Positions 27,293 to 35,277 of a stretch of 64,000 nt of DNA are shown in pieces. The notes beneath the pieces were generated by a model. The model made no database searches. It was not told where the DNA came from and worked only from the letters and a program-made list of their open reading frames with translations. Source of the DNA: Jiella pelagia (GTDB lineage: Bacteria > Pseudomonadota > Alphaproteobacteria > Rhizobiales > Rhizobiaceae). The DNA is taken from contig NZ_CP114029.1 in the NCBI RefSeq assembly GCF_026898155.1, forward strand, positions 5,513,575 to 5,577,574, given 5' to 3'. How positions within the stretch are numbered: position 1 is the first letter of the stretch; each line of letters begins with the position of its first letter. The position numbers and the translations under genes were made by a program.

Positions 27293-28720
27293 ATGACCCA
27301 AGCCGTCGCCCCTCCCACCGATCCAGAGAGCCTGGCCGCGACGCCACTGGACCCCCGCACGCAGGTTCTCCTTTCGGACCCTGTCCTGCCGCTGATCCTT
27401 CGTCTCGCATGGCCGAACCTTCTCGTGATGCTGCTGCAGGCCTCCACAGGCCTGATCGAGACCTACTGGGTGGGTCGTCTGGGGCCGGACGCGCTGGCCG
27501 GCATGGCCCTGGTGTTCCCGGCCTTCATGCTCATGCAGATGCTGTCGGTCGGAGCGATGGGCGGAGGGGTCTCGTCCGCGGTGGCGCGTGCTCTCGGAGC
27601 AGGTCGGCGTGGGGACGCGGATCGAATCGCATTTCACGGCGTTCTCCTCTTCGGCCTGATCGGGGCGGTTTTCTCGGTCCTTGCGATCGTCTTCGGGCGC
27701 CCGTTCTATACGGCACTGGGGGCGAAGGGGGGCGCCCTCGAAGCGGCGCTCGCCTATTCGAACGTCATCTTCGCCGGCAACATCCTGCTGTGGGTCATGA
27801 ACGCCTTCGCGAGTGCCCTCAGGGGCACGGGCGACATGCTCGTTCCCGCAGGGGTCACCGGTCTCGGCGTCGTCCTGATCGTGCCTCTGTCGCCGCTGCT
27901 GATCTACGGCTATGGCCCGCTGCCCGGTTTCGGCGTCGCGGGCGGTGGTCTTGCCATCGTCATCTTCAACGCGGTCGGCTGTGCCTATCTCGCATGGCAT
28001 CTTCTTGCGGGGCGCAGCCTCCTGAGCCTTCGCGCCGGCGATCTCGAGTGGCGCTTTTTCGCGGACATCCTGAAGATCGGCGCCCTGGCCTCCCTGACAA
28101 CGGTCCAGACCAACCTGATCTTCGTCGTCGTCACCGCCGTGGTCGGACATCTGGCCGGCGACGGGGCACTCGCCGGCTACGGCACGGCCGCACGGCTCGA
28201 ATATCTCCTGATCCCATTGGCATTCGGCTTTGGCGCGCCGCTGGTGCCCCTCGTCGGCACGAATATCGGCGCCGGCCTGCTCGACCGTGCCAGGCGCATT
28301 GCATTCACCGGCGGGGCGACGACCTTCGTGGCGGCCACGGCCGTCGGCCTCGCCGGAGCAGTCTTTTGCCGGCAATGGCTGGGACTCTTCGGTTCCGATC
28401 CCATCATGCTCGCGACGGGCGCGAGCTATCTGACGATCGCCGGCCCGACCTTCGGTTTCTTCGGTCTCGGCATGGCGCTTTATTTCGCCAGCCAAGGAGC
28501 GGGCCATCTTTCGCTTCCACTCGCCGTCACCGCGATGCGGACGGTGATCGCGGTTGGAGGTGCTGTTCTTGTCGGTTGGTGGGACGGGCCGCTTTCGGTG
28601 GTCTTCGCCGCCGTGGCCGTCGGACTTCTTGCCTACGGGTTAGTCATGACCTTCGTAACCGCGAAGACCGACTGGCGCGTCGCTGGACACGCGCTGCCGA
28701 TGCGCGGCGATGTCCGTTAG
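27293..28720 (+). CDS. MATE family multidrug efflux protein
   Basis: A 475-residue transporter with twelve predicted helices in two homologous halves. ASTGLIETYWVGRLGPDALAGMAL near the N-terminus is the MATE signature, and ALRGTGDMLVPA marks the first half. The ATG at 27293 was chosen; an open frame extends upstream to 26990 only because it overlaps the thioesterase gene in another frame. It exports cationic or organic compounds with a sodium or proton gradient. Confidence 0.92.
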   Translation: MTQAVAPPTDPESLAATPLDPRTQVLLSDPVLPLILRLAWPNLLVMLLQASTGLIETYWVGRLGPDALAGMALVFPAFMLMQMLSVGAMGGGVSSAVARALGAGRRGDADRIAFHGVLLFGLIGAVFSVLAIVFGRPFYTALGAKGGALEAALAYSNVIFAGNILLWVMNAFASALRGTGDMLVPAGVTGLGVVLIVPLSPLLIYGYGPLPGFGVAGGGLAIVIFNAVGCAYLAWHLLAGRSLLSLRAGDLEWRFFADILKIGALASLTTVQTNLIFVVVTAVVGHLAGDGALAGYGTAARLEYLLIPLAFGFGAPLVPLVGTNIGAGLLDRARRIAFTGGATTFVAATAVGLAGAVFCRQWLGLFGSDPIMLATGASYLTIAGPTFGFFGLGMALYFASQGAGHLSLPLAVTAMRTVIAVGGAVLVGWWDGPLSVVFAAVAVGLLAYGLVMTFVTAKTDWRVAGHALPMRGDVR

Positions 28721-28850
28721 TCCCGCCTTTTCAGCCGATCCATCCATGGATGATGCCGGGTATCGCGGGAGCGTGCTGCGAGGGGGAAGCAAGGTTGCCC
28801 GACACGCTTTGTTAAAGCGAGATTCGTAAGGTCGGGCAGGAGTTTGCCCG

Positions 28851-30680
28851 ATGCGCATCGTCACTAAAGTCAACCTTGCCCTGGTAGGTGTCGTTGCGAT
28901 CTCGGCGGCGTTGAACTTCGTCATCCTGACAACAACCGTCATGCCGAGCTTCCAGGCTCTCGAGACGGAGACCGCCGAGCGGAACCAGAACCGTGTGCTC
29001 GAGGCGATCAAGCTACAGCGGGAGCAGGTCGCCAATTCAGCCCGTGACTATGCCTTCTGGGATGACAGCTACGAGTTCATTCGCGGTGAACGAAGCGACT
29101 ACGAAGAGAAGAACGTCAGCGCGGAATCGTTGAAGGCCTTGGGTGTCGACTATTTCCTCGCGGTCGAGGCATCGGGAAAGATCAAGCTCGACAAGGGATT
29201 CGACGCTTCCGGCGAGGAGCCGGTGTCGGTTCGGCTATTGTCGGCAAATGCGCTGCCGGATGACCATCCCCTCCGTCGCCCGTTTCCGGCAATCGATGCA
29301 AGATCCGGCCTCATGCGGACTGCGGAAGGTCTCGTCGCTGTTGGCTACGCGCCTATTACCACATCTGATCGAGGTGCAGACCCTTCCGGGATTCTGCTGT
29401 TCGGCAAGCTGCTCGACGTCGAGGCCCTGCGGCAGGCGACCGAGGTCAACTTCGTGTTGGAGCCTTTCGATGCGGCATCCGCACCAGTGGAGGGAATGGT
29501 CCAGTCGGCTGACGTGATCCGAACTCACACAGTGCTCACGGGGATCGACGGTGCACCGCTCGCGGGGGTGACAAGCACGACAAAAAGGTCGATCTCGGCG
29601 GCGGGCCAACGGGCAATCTATACGGCGATGGGGCTGCTCGCCCTCGGCGGCGTGTTGTTGATCGGCACCCTTGCCTTTGCATTGCGGCGTATCGCCGTCA
29701 GGCGTCTTGCCGCATTGCGTGACCACATTGTCCGCGTTGCCGCAACGGGAAGTCTTGAGGTGATCCCGGAAGATGGGCGCGGCGACGAGTTGAGCGATAC
29801 GGTTTCGTCCTTCAACCGGATGGCGGCGCAACTCGCTGAGCTTCGGAACGAACTCCGGCGGCAGGATTATCACCACGGCGCCGCCGATCAGGCCGCCGGG
29901 ATCCTCCACAATGTCCGCAACGCGGTGAGCCCGCTCAGTGCCGTCACCTGGGATCTGGCACGTGGCGAGGACGCGCCCTGGAAGCAGAATCTCGCCAAGG
30001 CGCTCGTCCAACTCGAAGATCCGACGCTTCCGCCTGATCGCGCCGACAAGCTCCGCCAGTTCCTCGCCCTCTCGGCCCAGAAATTCTTGGACGAGGCCGC
30101 GAAGCGCAAAGCGGACTTGCAGATGCTGGCAACAATGGTGCGGCATGTCGACGAGATCTTGAAGGGAGAGGACCTGGCCTCCCGGGGAGAGCGCGTTCGC
30201 GAGCCGATCAGCCTGGTGGCCTCCCTGGCAGAGGTGTCGAAGATGATCGACCGCAGACCCGGCATAGCGATCAGCGGAGAACTTCCAGCGGATGCGTTCG
30301 TTCTCGGGCACCGGATCGCGTTCGAACAGGTGCTGGGGAATCTCCTCCTGAACGCCGCGGAAGCCATCGAGGCTTCTGACGGAACGGGCGGCACCATCTC
30401 CGTATCCCTGGCGTCGACGCAGCATTCGGGATCGCCTGCTTTCGACCTCACCATCCGCGATGACGGTGACGGCATCGCAGCCGATTGCCTGGAGCGCATC
30501 TTCGAGAAAGGCTACTCGACCCGTCGCGAGCGGTCGGGCGGTCTCGGCCTGCACTGGTCCGCCAACGCGGTGAACGCCATGAGCGGGCGCATTTACGCCG
30601 AGAGTGCCGGGAAAGGACACGGAGCAACCTTGCATATCGTGCTCCCGGCCGCGGTCGACCAACTAAGAGAAGCCGCATGA
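28851..30680 (+). CDS. CHASE4-type sensor histidine kinase
   Basis: A 609-residue membrane kinase. TM1 is at about 5-27, a periplasmic CHASE4-like domain follows (about 30-245, with ARDYAFWDDSYEFI and FDASGEEPVSVRL), TM2 lies near 250-272, then a HAMP linker, a short helical domain and an HATPase (NLLLNAAEAIEAS, RDDGDGI, GGLGLHWSANAVNAMSG). The phospho-acceptor is probably H353 in ILHNVRNAVSPL, an LHN-type box and not the common HExxTP box. The stop overlaps the response-regulator start by 4 bp (ATGA), so the two are partners. Confidence 0.87.
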   Translation: MRIVTKVNLALVGVVAISAALNFVILTTTVMPSFQALETETAERNQNRVLEAIKLQREQVANSARDYAFWDDSYEFIRGERSDYEEKNVSAESLKALGVDYFLAVEASGKIKLDKGFDASGEEPVSVRLLSANALPDDHPLRRPFPAIDARSGLMRTAEGLVAVGYAPITTSDRGADPSGILLFGKLLDVEALRQATEVNFVLEPFDAASAPVEGMVQSADVIRTHTVLTGIDGAPLAGVTSTTKRSISAAGQRAIYTAMGLLALGGVLLIGTLAFALRRIAVRRLAALRDHIVRVAATGSLEVIPEDGRGDELSDTVSSFNRMAAQLAELRNELRRQDYHHGAADQAAGILHNVRNAVSPLSAVTWDLARGEDAPWKQNLAKALVQLEDPTLPPDRADKLRQFLALSAQKFLDEAAKRKADLQMLATMVRHVDEILKGEDLASRGERVREPISLVASLAEVSKMIDRRPGIAISGELPADAFVLGHRIAFEQVLGNLLLNAAEAIEASDGTGGTISVSLASTQHSGSPAFDLTIRDDGDGIAADCLERIFEKGYSTRRERSGGLGLHWSANAVNAMSGRIYAESAGKGHGATLHIVLPAAVDQLREAA

Positions 30681-32554
30681 CACCCTCCTCGAAAGCCCGC
30701 CGCGTTCTGGTGGCAGACGACGACGCCAAGGTCCTCGACGCCTATCGGCGCGTGCTTGGGGAACTGGTCGGACGCGAAGGCTCGACTTCATCCGATCTCG
30801 ACGAACTGTCTGCGGAGTTGTTCGGAGACGACACCGCGCCATCAGCGGAACTCCCGCTTCTGGAGGAGGTGATCTACTGCCGACAGGGCGAGGAGGCAGT
30901 TGGCCAGGTCGAGGATGGGCTGGCGGCTGGCAGGGCATTTGCCATCGTGTTTCTCGACATGCGCATGCCGCCGGGAATCGACGGGCTGGAGACGGCGCGG
31001 CGGATCCGGGCGATCGATCCTGACGTCAACATCGTCATCGTGACGGGCTACTCGGATCACAAGCCGACCGAGATCGCCGCGGCCGTCGGGCAGCCGGACA
31101 AGCTGTTCTATCTCCTCAAGCCCTTCGATGGGACCGAACTCCAGCAGCTTGCCACGGCGCTCGCGAACCGCTGGACCCTGGACATCGGCATCGCCAAAGA
31201 GCTTGCCGAGCGTGTGGCCCAGCTGGAACGGATGTATGCCGAACTCAAGGCCAGCGAAGCGCGGGCGCAAGAGCTTGCGCGGCTCGACGCGCTGACGGGG
31301 CTCGCCAATCGCGCCGGACTAAGTGAGCGCTTCCGGGCCGAGGCACGAGCCGCAAGGGCACAAGGACGGCAATTGTCGGTGCTCTACCTTGATCTCGACC
31401 GCTTCAAGGACGTCAACGACTCGCTGGGTCACGCGGTTGGAGACGGCGTGATCCGCGAGTTCGCAGAACGGGTCTCGCAGGCGATCGGGGGCGACGCCTT
31501 CGCGGCACGATTGGGTGGGGACGAGTTCTCCGTCGTCTGCTTCGACCGGTCGCGTGTCGCCGAGCTTTGCGAACGCCTCCTGCAAGCCTGCTCCGTTCCT
31601 TGCGTGCTCGCCAATGATACCGTTCGGATGAGCGTCTCCATCGGCATCGCCCACGCAGACATGGAGGAGCCGGACCTCGTCGAGGCGATGCGTCAAGCCG
31701 ACATAGCACTCTATGCGGCGAAGTCGGCGGGGAGAGGCGTGGCCGTGGAGTTCGCCCCGTCTATGGAGCGGGACGTTCTCGGCACGCAACGTCTTGCCCT
31801 GGACCTTGCCCATGCCATCGCGGCCGACGAATTGACCTTGCAGTACCAGCCGCTGGTCTGCGCCAAGGGCAGTCCGATTTACGGCCTTGAGGCGCTGCTG
31901 CGGTGGCAGCATCCGGAGCGGGGGATGATCCCGCCGATGGTCTTCATCGAGGTCGCGGAGAAGACGGATCTGATCAGAGACCTCGGCGACTGGGTCATCC
32001 GCCGCGCCTTCGCCGACAGCCGTCATTGGCCCGACCTCGTCACCGCCATCAACCTTTCGCCGGCGCAGCTTCGCGCCCCCGGGTTTGTGGAGAAAGTGGC
32101 GACACTGGCGCGGGAGATGAACATCGATCCGACGATGTTCGAGCTGGAAGTGACGGAGATGGTGCTGATCGAAGACGTTGCGCGAGCGGCGGAAAAGCTG
32201 GGTCAGCTCAAGGAGATCGGCTTCACCATCGCGCTCGACGACTTCGGCAGCGGCTATGCCAGCCTCGCGTATCTCAGCCAGATTCCGTTCGACAGGCTCA
32301 AGATCGACCGGTCCTTCGTGGAGGATCTGCGTTCGAAATCCGGAGCAGACGGCGTGATACGCTCCATCGTCGGGCTGGGCTGCTCTATGGGACTGTCAGT
32401 GACGGCAGAGGGCGTCGAGGACGCCCAGCAACACCGATTCCTGCAAGAGGCTGGCTGCACACATATGCAGGGCTTCCTGTTCCACAGGCCGTTGACCGTC
32501 GAGGCTGTCATGACGCTCCGCAGCGCTCGTCCCCAACAAAAGCTGAGGGCTTGA
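30677..32554 (+). CDS. Response regulator with GGDEF and EAL domains (cyclic di-GMP turnover)
   Basis: A 625-residue protein. The receiver domain (about 8-175) has the phospho-acceptor D94 in VFLDMRMPPGIDG and carries an insertion of about 40 residues between helix 1 and strand 2 (GREGSTSSDLDELSAELFG and following). A coiled linker leads to a GGDEF domain with intact GGDEF at 280-284 and an EAL domain with E405-A-L and DDFGSGYASLAYL. Both catalytic motifs are intact, so it may make and break cyclic di-GMP under control of the coupled kinase. Confidence 0.9.
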   Translation: MTPSSKARRVLVADDDAKVLDAYRRVLGELVGREGSTSSDLDELSAELFGDDTAPSAELPLLEEVIYCRQGEEAVGQVEDGLAAGRAFAIVFLDMRMPPGIDGLETARRIRAIDPDVNIVIVTGYSDHKPTEIAAAVGQPDKLFYLLKPFDGTELQQLATALANRWTLDIGIAKELAERVAQLERMYAELKASEARAQELARLDALTGLANRAGLSERFRAEARAARAQGRQLSVLYLDLDRFKDVNDSLGHAVGDGVIREFAERVSQAIGGDAFAARLGGDEFSVVCFDRSRVAELCERLLQACSVPCVLANDTVRMSVSIGIAHADMEEPDLVEAMRQADIALYAAKSAGRGVAVEFAPSMERDVLGTQRLALDLAHAIAADELTLQYQPLVCAKGSPIYGLEALLRWQHPERGMIPPMVFIEVAEKTDLIRDLGDWVIRRAFADSRHWPDLVTAINLSPAQLRAPGFVEKVATLAREMNIDPTMFELEVTEMVLIEDVARAAEKLGQLKEIGFTIALDDFGSGYASLAYLSQIPFDRLKIDRSFVEDLRSKSGADGVIRSIVGLGCSMGLSVTAEGVEDAQQHRFLQEAGCTHMQGFLFHRPLTVEAVMTLRSARPQQKLRA

Positions 32555-32565
32555 TCCGGCAGGTC

Positions 32566-32790
32566 CTACAAAGCCACGTCATCGCAGCGCCCTTGTTCCC
32601 AGAGCAGGCGCACCAGGAGCACCAGCGCCCCCCATGTGAGGCAGGCCGCCCCAGATCGCCATCATCGCGCCGCCGAACTGCTGGTCGGCAACGCGCGAAA
32701 GTCCAAAGGCGCCTTGGCAGACGTCCGGCGCGTCGACGATTTGCGGCATGATCGCCAAGAGAACGCCGAGCGAGTTTGCTCTCTCTACTC
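32566..32790 (-). pseudogene. CtaG-like (caa3-type oxidase assembly) C-terminal relic
   Basis: The minus strand encodes LLAIMPQIVDAPDV, then GLSRVADQQFGGAMMAIWGGLPHMGG, resembling the end of caa3_CtaG membrane proteins (usually ending with an EDQQLGGLIMWVPGG-like motif). At a run of six C on the plus strand (32628-32633) the frame shifts, and in the shifted frame the protein would end ALVLLVRLLWEQGRCDD before a TAG at 32566. The upstream two-thirds of the gene is absent. It is a small relic. Confidence 0.4.
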
Positions 32791-32843
32791 GCGGATATTT
32801 GCGCTTTCCGCAAACATCCACTAATAGGCCGCGCCTCTCCCGG

Positions 32844-33233
32844 TCAGTCGCCGACGGCTTCATAGACGCCGCCCATCGCGACGCCCGCGCACCCCTGCCC
32901 CTCAGTACGGACCTCCAACCGCCCCATCCCGCGGTCGACAATCCCGACCAGCCCGGCGCCGACCCGCCCGTGCGCGATGCCGTCGACGAGGACGTCCGCG
33001 GGCCCGCCGACCTCGATCGTGAATTCGCGGCGACAGACCGGCCGACAGTCGCCTCGGTAGACGAAGGGCTCCCAGGTGAGCCGCCACCGCGTCGGCCCGT
33101 CGCGCTCGATCCGGAGGTCGCAGGCATGGCGTGGACCGCATTCCCGATTGAGGTAGCAGCTGAACCGATCTCCGGCGCCGGCGGGTGTGGCGAGGGCGGC
33201 GATCGCGACGGTGAGGACGAGAAGCCGGGTCAT
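32844..33233 (-). CDS. Small exported protein, unknown
   Basis: A 129-residue protein with a clear signal peptide (MTRLLVLTVAIAALATPAGAG). The mature part contains four cysteines near its start (CYLNRECGPRHACDL and RGDCRPVCRRE) that could form disulphides, then a beta-rich GRLEVRTEGQGC end. It is the last gene of a tightly packed leftward operon; its ATG overlaps the previous stop by 4 bp. I do not recognise the family. Confidence 0.55.
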   Translation of the reverse strand: MTRLLVLTVAIAALATPAGAGDRFSCYLNRECGPRHACDLRIERDGPTRWRLTWEPFVYRGDCRPVCRREFTIEVGGPADVLVDGIAHGRVGAGLVGIVDRGMGRLEVRTEGQGCAGVAMGGVYEAVGD

Positions 33234-33592
33234 TCGTCGTTCTCCGAGTGCGGGACCTTGGCGTCGAGGATCTCCTGCATCTCGTCGTCGGAAAGATCGG
33301 CAGCGTGTCGCGCAATGCGCCCACCGGCCTGATCGATGCGTTGCCGCAGGAGATCGCCGAGCGCCGACATCGCCGCCTCGTCGGTCGCGCCGGCGAGGTG
33401 TTCTCGCTCCCACGGTTCCATCCACGTGTCGGCCCGTTCCGCGACCTGGCGGACGAGTTCCGATCCGCAGTCGGCAATCGTCTTCTTCTGCCGGAGTTGC
33501 GCCGGAAACCTGGCGATTCCCGAGGACGTGGCCTTAAGAAATGGGGCGCTCCGCGGTAATAACTCGGCCACTCGGCAACGGGGTAGTGGCAC
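33230..33592 (-). CDS. Hypothetical protein in the tRNA-Pro-adjacent operon
   Basis: A 120-residue, largely helical, charged protein (for example TWMEPWEREHLAGATDEAAMSALGDLLRQRIDQ) starting with GTG at 33592 and overlapping the metallophosphoesterase stop by one base. No family was recognised. Its acidic helical C-terminus (DLSDDEMQEILDAK) and its position in a compact operon suggest a phage- or island-type accessory protein. Confidence 0.5.
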   Translation of the reverse strand: MPLPRCRVAELLPRSAPFLKATSSGIARFPAQLRQKKTIADCGSELVRQVAERADTWMEPWEREHLAGATDEAAMSALGDLLRQRIDQAGGRIARHAADLSDDEMQEILDAKVPHSENDE

Positions 33593-33913
33593 TAAAAAAT
33601 GCGGGTGCCGGCATCCTCAACGATCTTCATCTCGCTCACCGATTCCCACGGCCAGTCGCGGACGGAGGGCTTGTCGTGATTCCCCAAAATCAGGTGCTTT
33701 CGCCCGTTCGGGGCATGGAAGTACTGCTCTGCCTCAGCGACCGGCCCGAACGCAAAATCCCCCAAATGATAAACGACATCGTTGGGTCCGACGCGTTCAT
33801 TCCAGCGACGGATCAGTTCGCCGTTCATGTGTCGAACGTCGCGGAACGGCCGCTCGCATGCCGAGGATCTTGGCGTGGCCGAAATGGTTGTCGGCGGTGT
33901 AGAAGATCGTCAT
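33592..33913 (-). pseudogene. Calcineurin-like metallophosphoesterase, frameshifted
   Basis: The start MTIFYTADNHFGHAKILGMR carries the first metal-binding DxH motif (D8-N-H10). After codon 21 the frame breaks where CGAG-CGG appears to lack two bases, and the protein resumes as HMNGELIRRWNERVGPNDVVYHLGDFAFG and LILGNHDKPSV, holding the GD and GNHD motifs. At about 107 corrected residues it is a short form, as in phage-type phosphoesterases, and ends at a TAG at 33592. Its ATG overlaps the preceding stop by 4 bp. Confidence 0.7.
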
Positions 33914-34472
33914 CGGCGGCCCTGCCCTGCGATCTCGATCGTCTCGATCAGGACGTAGATCGCAATCTCCTGCTCGACCGTGCGACCGCTCCGGCCTGCC
34001 CGGGCGTGCCACATCTCGACGGTCGACGATGGCAGGGGGATCGACACGATCTCGCTCGTCGATGCCGGCGCGATCGCGTCGACGTAGACCGCGAGCGCGC
34101 ATGTGCCCCGATATGCCCCCGCCAGAGACGCGCGATAGCGCGTCGGGGACGTGCCCGCCGACGAGGAATGCAATCACGTGGCCCGCTTCGTGGATCGCCG
34201 TCCGCCAGACGATTTCCCGCGACCGCGTTTCCGCCGGAAGGGCCGCCGCCGTGACGTACTGACCGGTGATCGGCCGCTTCTCACGCCGGGCCGCCCGCTT
34301 CGCCTCTCTCGTCATCCTCGCGACGTCAGCACCCGAGATCGTGCCCGCCAGCGCCGTCGCGATCGGCTCGAGGTCCTGGGCGGAGACGTCGGGAGCGTGA
34401 TGTGCGAGCATCGGAGCAACGCCGGCTCGCGATGCGGCGGTTGCCGACAATGCGGGTGATCTTGTTCATCAT
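33910..34472 (-). pseudogene. M41/FtsH-like peptidase fragment without AAA+ domain, frameshifted
   Basis: The frame from about 34450 reads VSAQDLEPIATALAGTISG, then ADVARMTREAKRAARREKRP, an AAA lid like that of FtsH-type proteases, followed by AIHEAGHVIAFLVGG with the zinc-binding HEAGH. The ATPase module that normally precedes the lid is absent. A well-placed start (ATGATG at 34472 behind GGAGGT) is in another frame, so one break lies near the N-terminus. A second break near 34130 would lead into the frame ending at 33910, which overlaps the phosphoesterase start by ATGA. Whether a functional short protein ever existed is unclear. Confidence 0.45.
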
Positions 34473-34533
34473 GTGGGGAGAACCTCCAGAGCTGGCGGCG
34501 CAGGCCTCATCGCCTGGGTTTCCCTCTGGAGAG

Positions 34534-34547
34534 TCCGGGATATCACG
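34534..34547. promoter_or_regulatory. Operator copy 2 (CGGGATATCACG)
   Basis: The core at 34536-34547 differs by one base from the perfect palindrome at 34956-34967. It lies 62 bp upstream of the M41-like start and downstream of the helix-turn-helix regulator gene, so the regulator may control both its own promoter and the operon that follows. Confidence 0.5.
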
Positions 34548-34585
34548 CCCCCGTTAAGATCGCTCAACGAACTTTCCGAGGATCC

Positions 34586-34897
34586 TCAGATTTCGTCGAT
34601 TTGGTCGAAGTCACCGGATGCCGCAAGTTCCAGAATCGCAGATCTTGCGGCCTGGCGGGTGAGACCTTCGGCGCGCACCTCTTCGTAGAGATTGCGGACC
34701 TCGTCGGCGAATTCGCGGCGAAGGTCGCGCTGGCGTTCGAGCTTGCCGAGCAGCTTCGGCGGTATGCGAGAGTCGCCGCTCATCCACCGCGTCACCGTGC
34801 GCATGGGCACGCCGGTCGACTGCTGCAGAAGTTCCGCTGTCGATCTGGGGTAGACCTCTTTGAAGGTCGCGGTCGCGGCCGAGGCGTCGGAGGGCAC
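34586..34897 (-). CDS. Small helix-turn-helix protein (phage-type regulator)
   Basis: A 103-residue protein with a helix-turn-helix-like segment at about residues 19-50 (STAELLQQSTGVPMRTVTRWMSGDSRIP) and a charged helical C-terminus. It resembles small Cro/CI-like regulators. The gene is flanked by two near-identical palindromes (34534 and 34955), which suggests autoregulation and control of the downstream leftward operon. Confidence 0.6.
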   Translation of the reverse strand: MPSDASAATATFKEVYPRSTAELLQQSTGVPMRTVTRWMSGDSRIPPKLLGKLERQRDLRREFADEVRNLYEEVRAEGLTRQAARSAILELAASGDFDQIDEI

Positions 34898-35119
34898 GAA
34901 GCCAGGTTATTCGGAATTCTCGTCAGTCATGAGGGGCCTTCATTCGCCCATGATTCGGGATATCCCGATCGTATGCTGCCACAGTAACGGCTGCGACCTG
35001 TGGATATCCACGATGTGTTTATTTCGCAGATCAGGGACAAAACAGGGACAGCGAGCCCATGTCTCTGAAACCGACCGACTTCAACGACCGTCTATCGTTC
35101 TCATATCTCTGGGAAGTTT
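34898..35119. other. Intergenic region between the regulator and tRNA-Pro
   Basis: This 222-base region holds the operator at 34955 and a short direct repeat GGGACA near 35035-35052 (GGGACAAAACAGGGACA). I see no integrase gene and no obvious second copy of the tRNA 3' end, so its origin as an integration junction is only suspected. Confidence 0.4.
34955..34968. promoter_or_regulatory. Operator copy 1, perfect 14-base palindrome
   Basis: TCGGGATATCCCGA is a perfect palindrome 58 bp upstream of the helix-turn-helix gene start. A second copy with one core mismatch lies at 34534. The pairing of sites around the regulator gene is the main evidence of function. Confidence 0.6.
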
Positions 35120-35196
35120 TGGTCGGAGCGAGAGGATTCGAACCTCCGACCCCCTGGACCCCATCCAGGTGCGCTACCAGGCTGCGCTACGCTCCG
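35120..35196 (-). tRNA. tRNA-Pro (GGG anticodon)
   Basis: The minus strand gives a 77-base cloverleaf with acceptor stem CGGAGCG/CGCTCCG, anticodon stem CCTGG/CCAGG around the loop ATGGGGT (anticodon GGG, reading CCC), the T-loop GGTTCGAATCC and an encoded CCA end at 35120. Its 3' end faces the accessory module to the left, the usual orientation for tRNA-targeted integration. Confidence 0.96.
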
Positions 35197-35277
35197 ATGC
35201 GGGATTGCCTATCCAAAGCGAGCGCCGGACGCAAGGCGTTTTCGCGGTTCGTTGTACGCGATCGTCAGTGGTGCGGC

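Noticed and set aside
32560..35119. A complete prophage or integrative element
   Set aside because: No integrase, structural or replication gene and no duplicated tRNA end were found; only a small accessory module can be supported.
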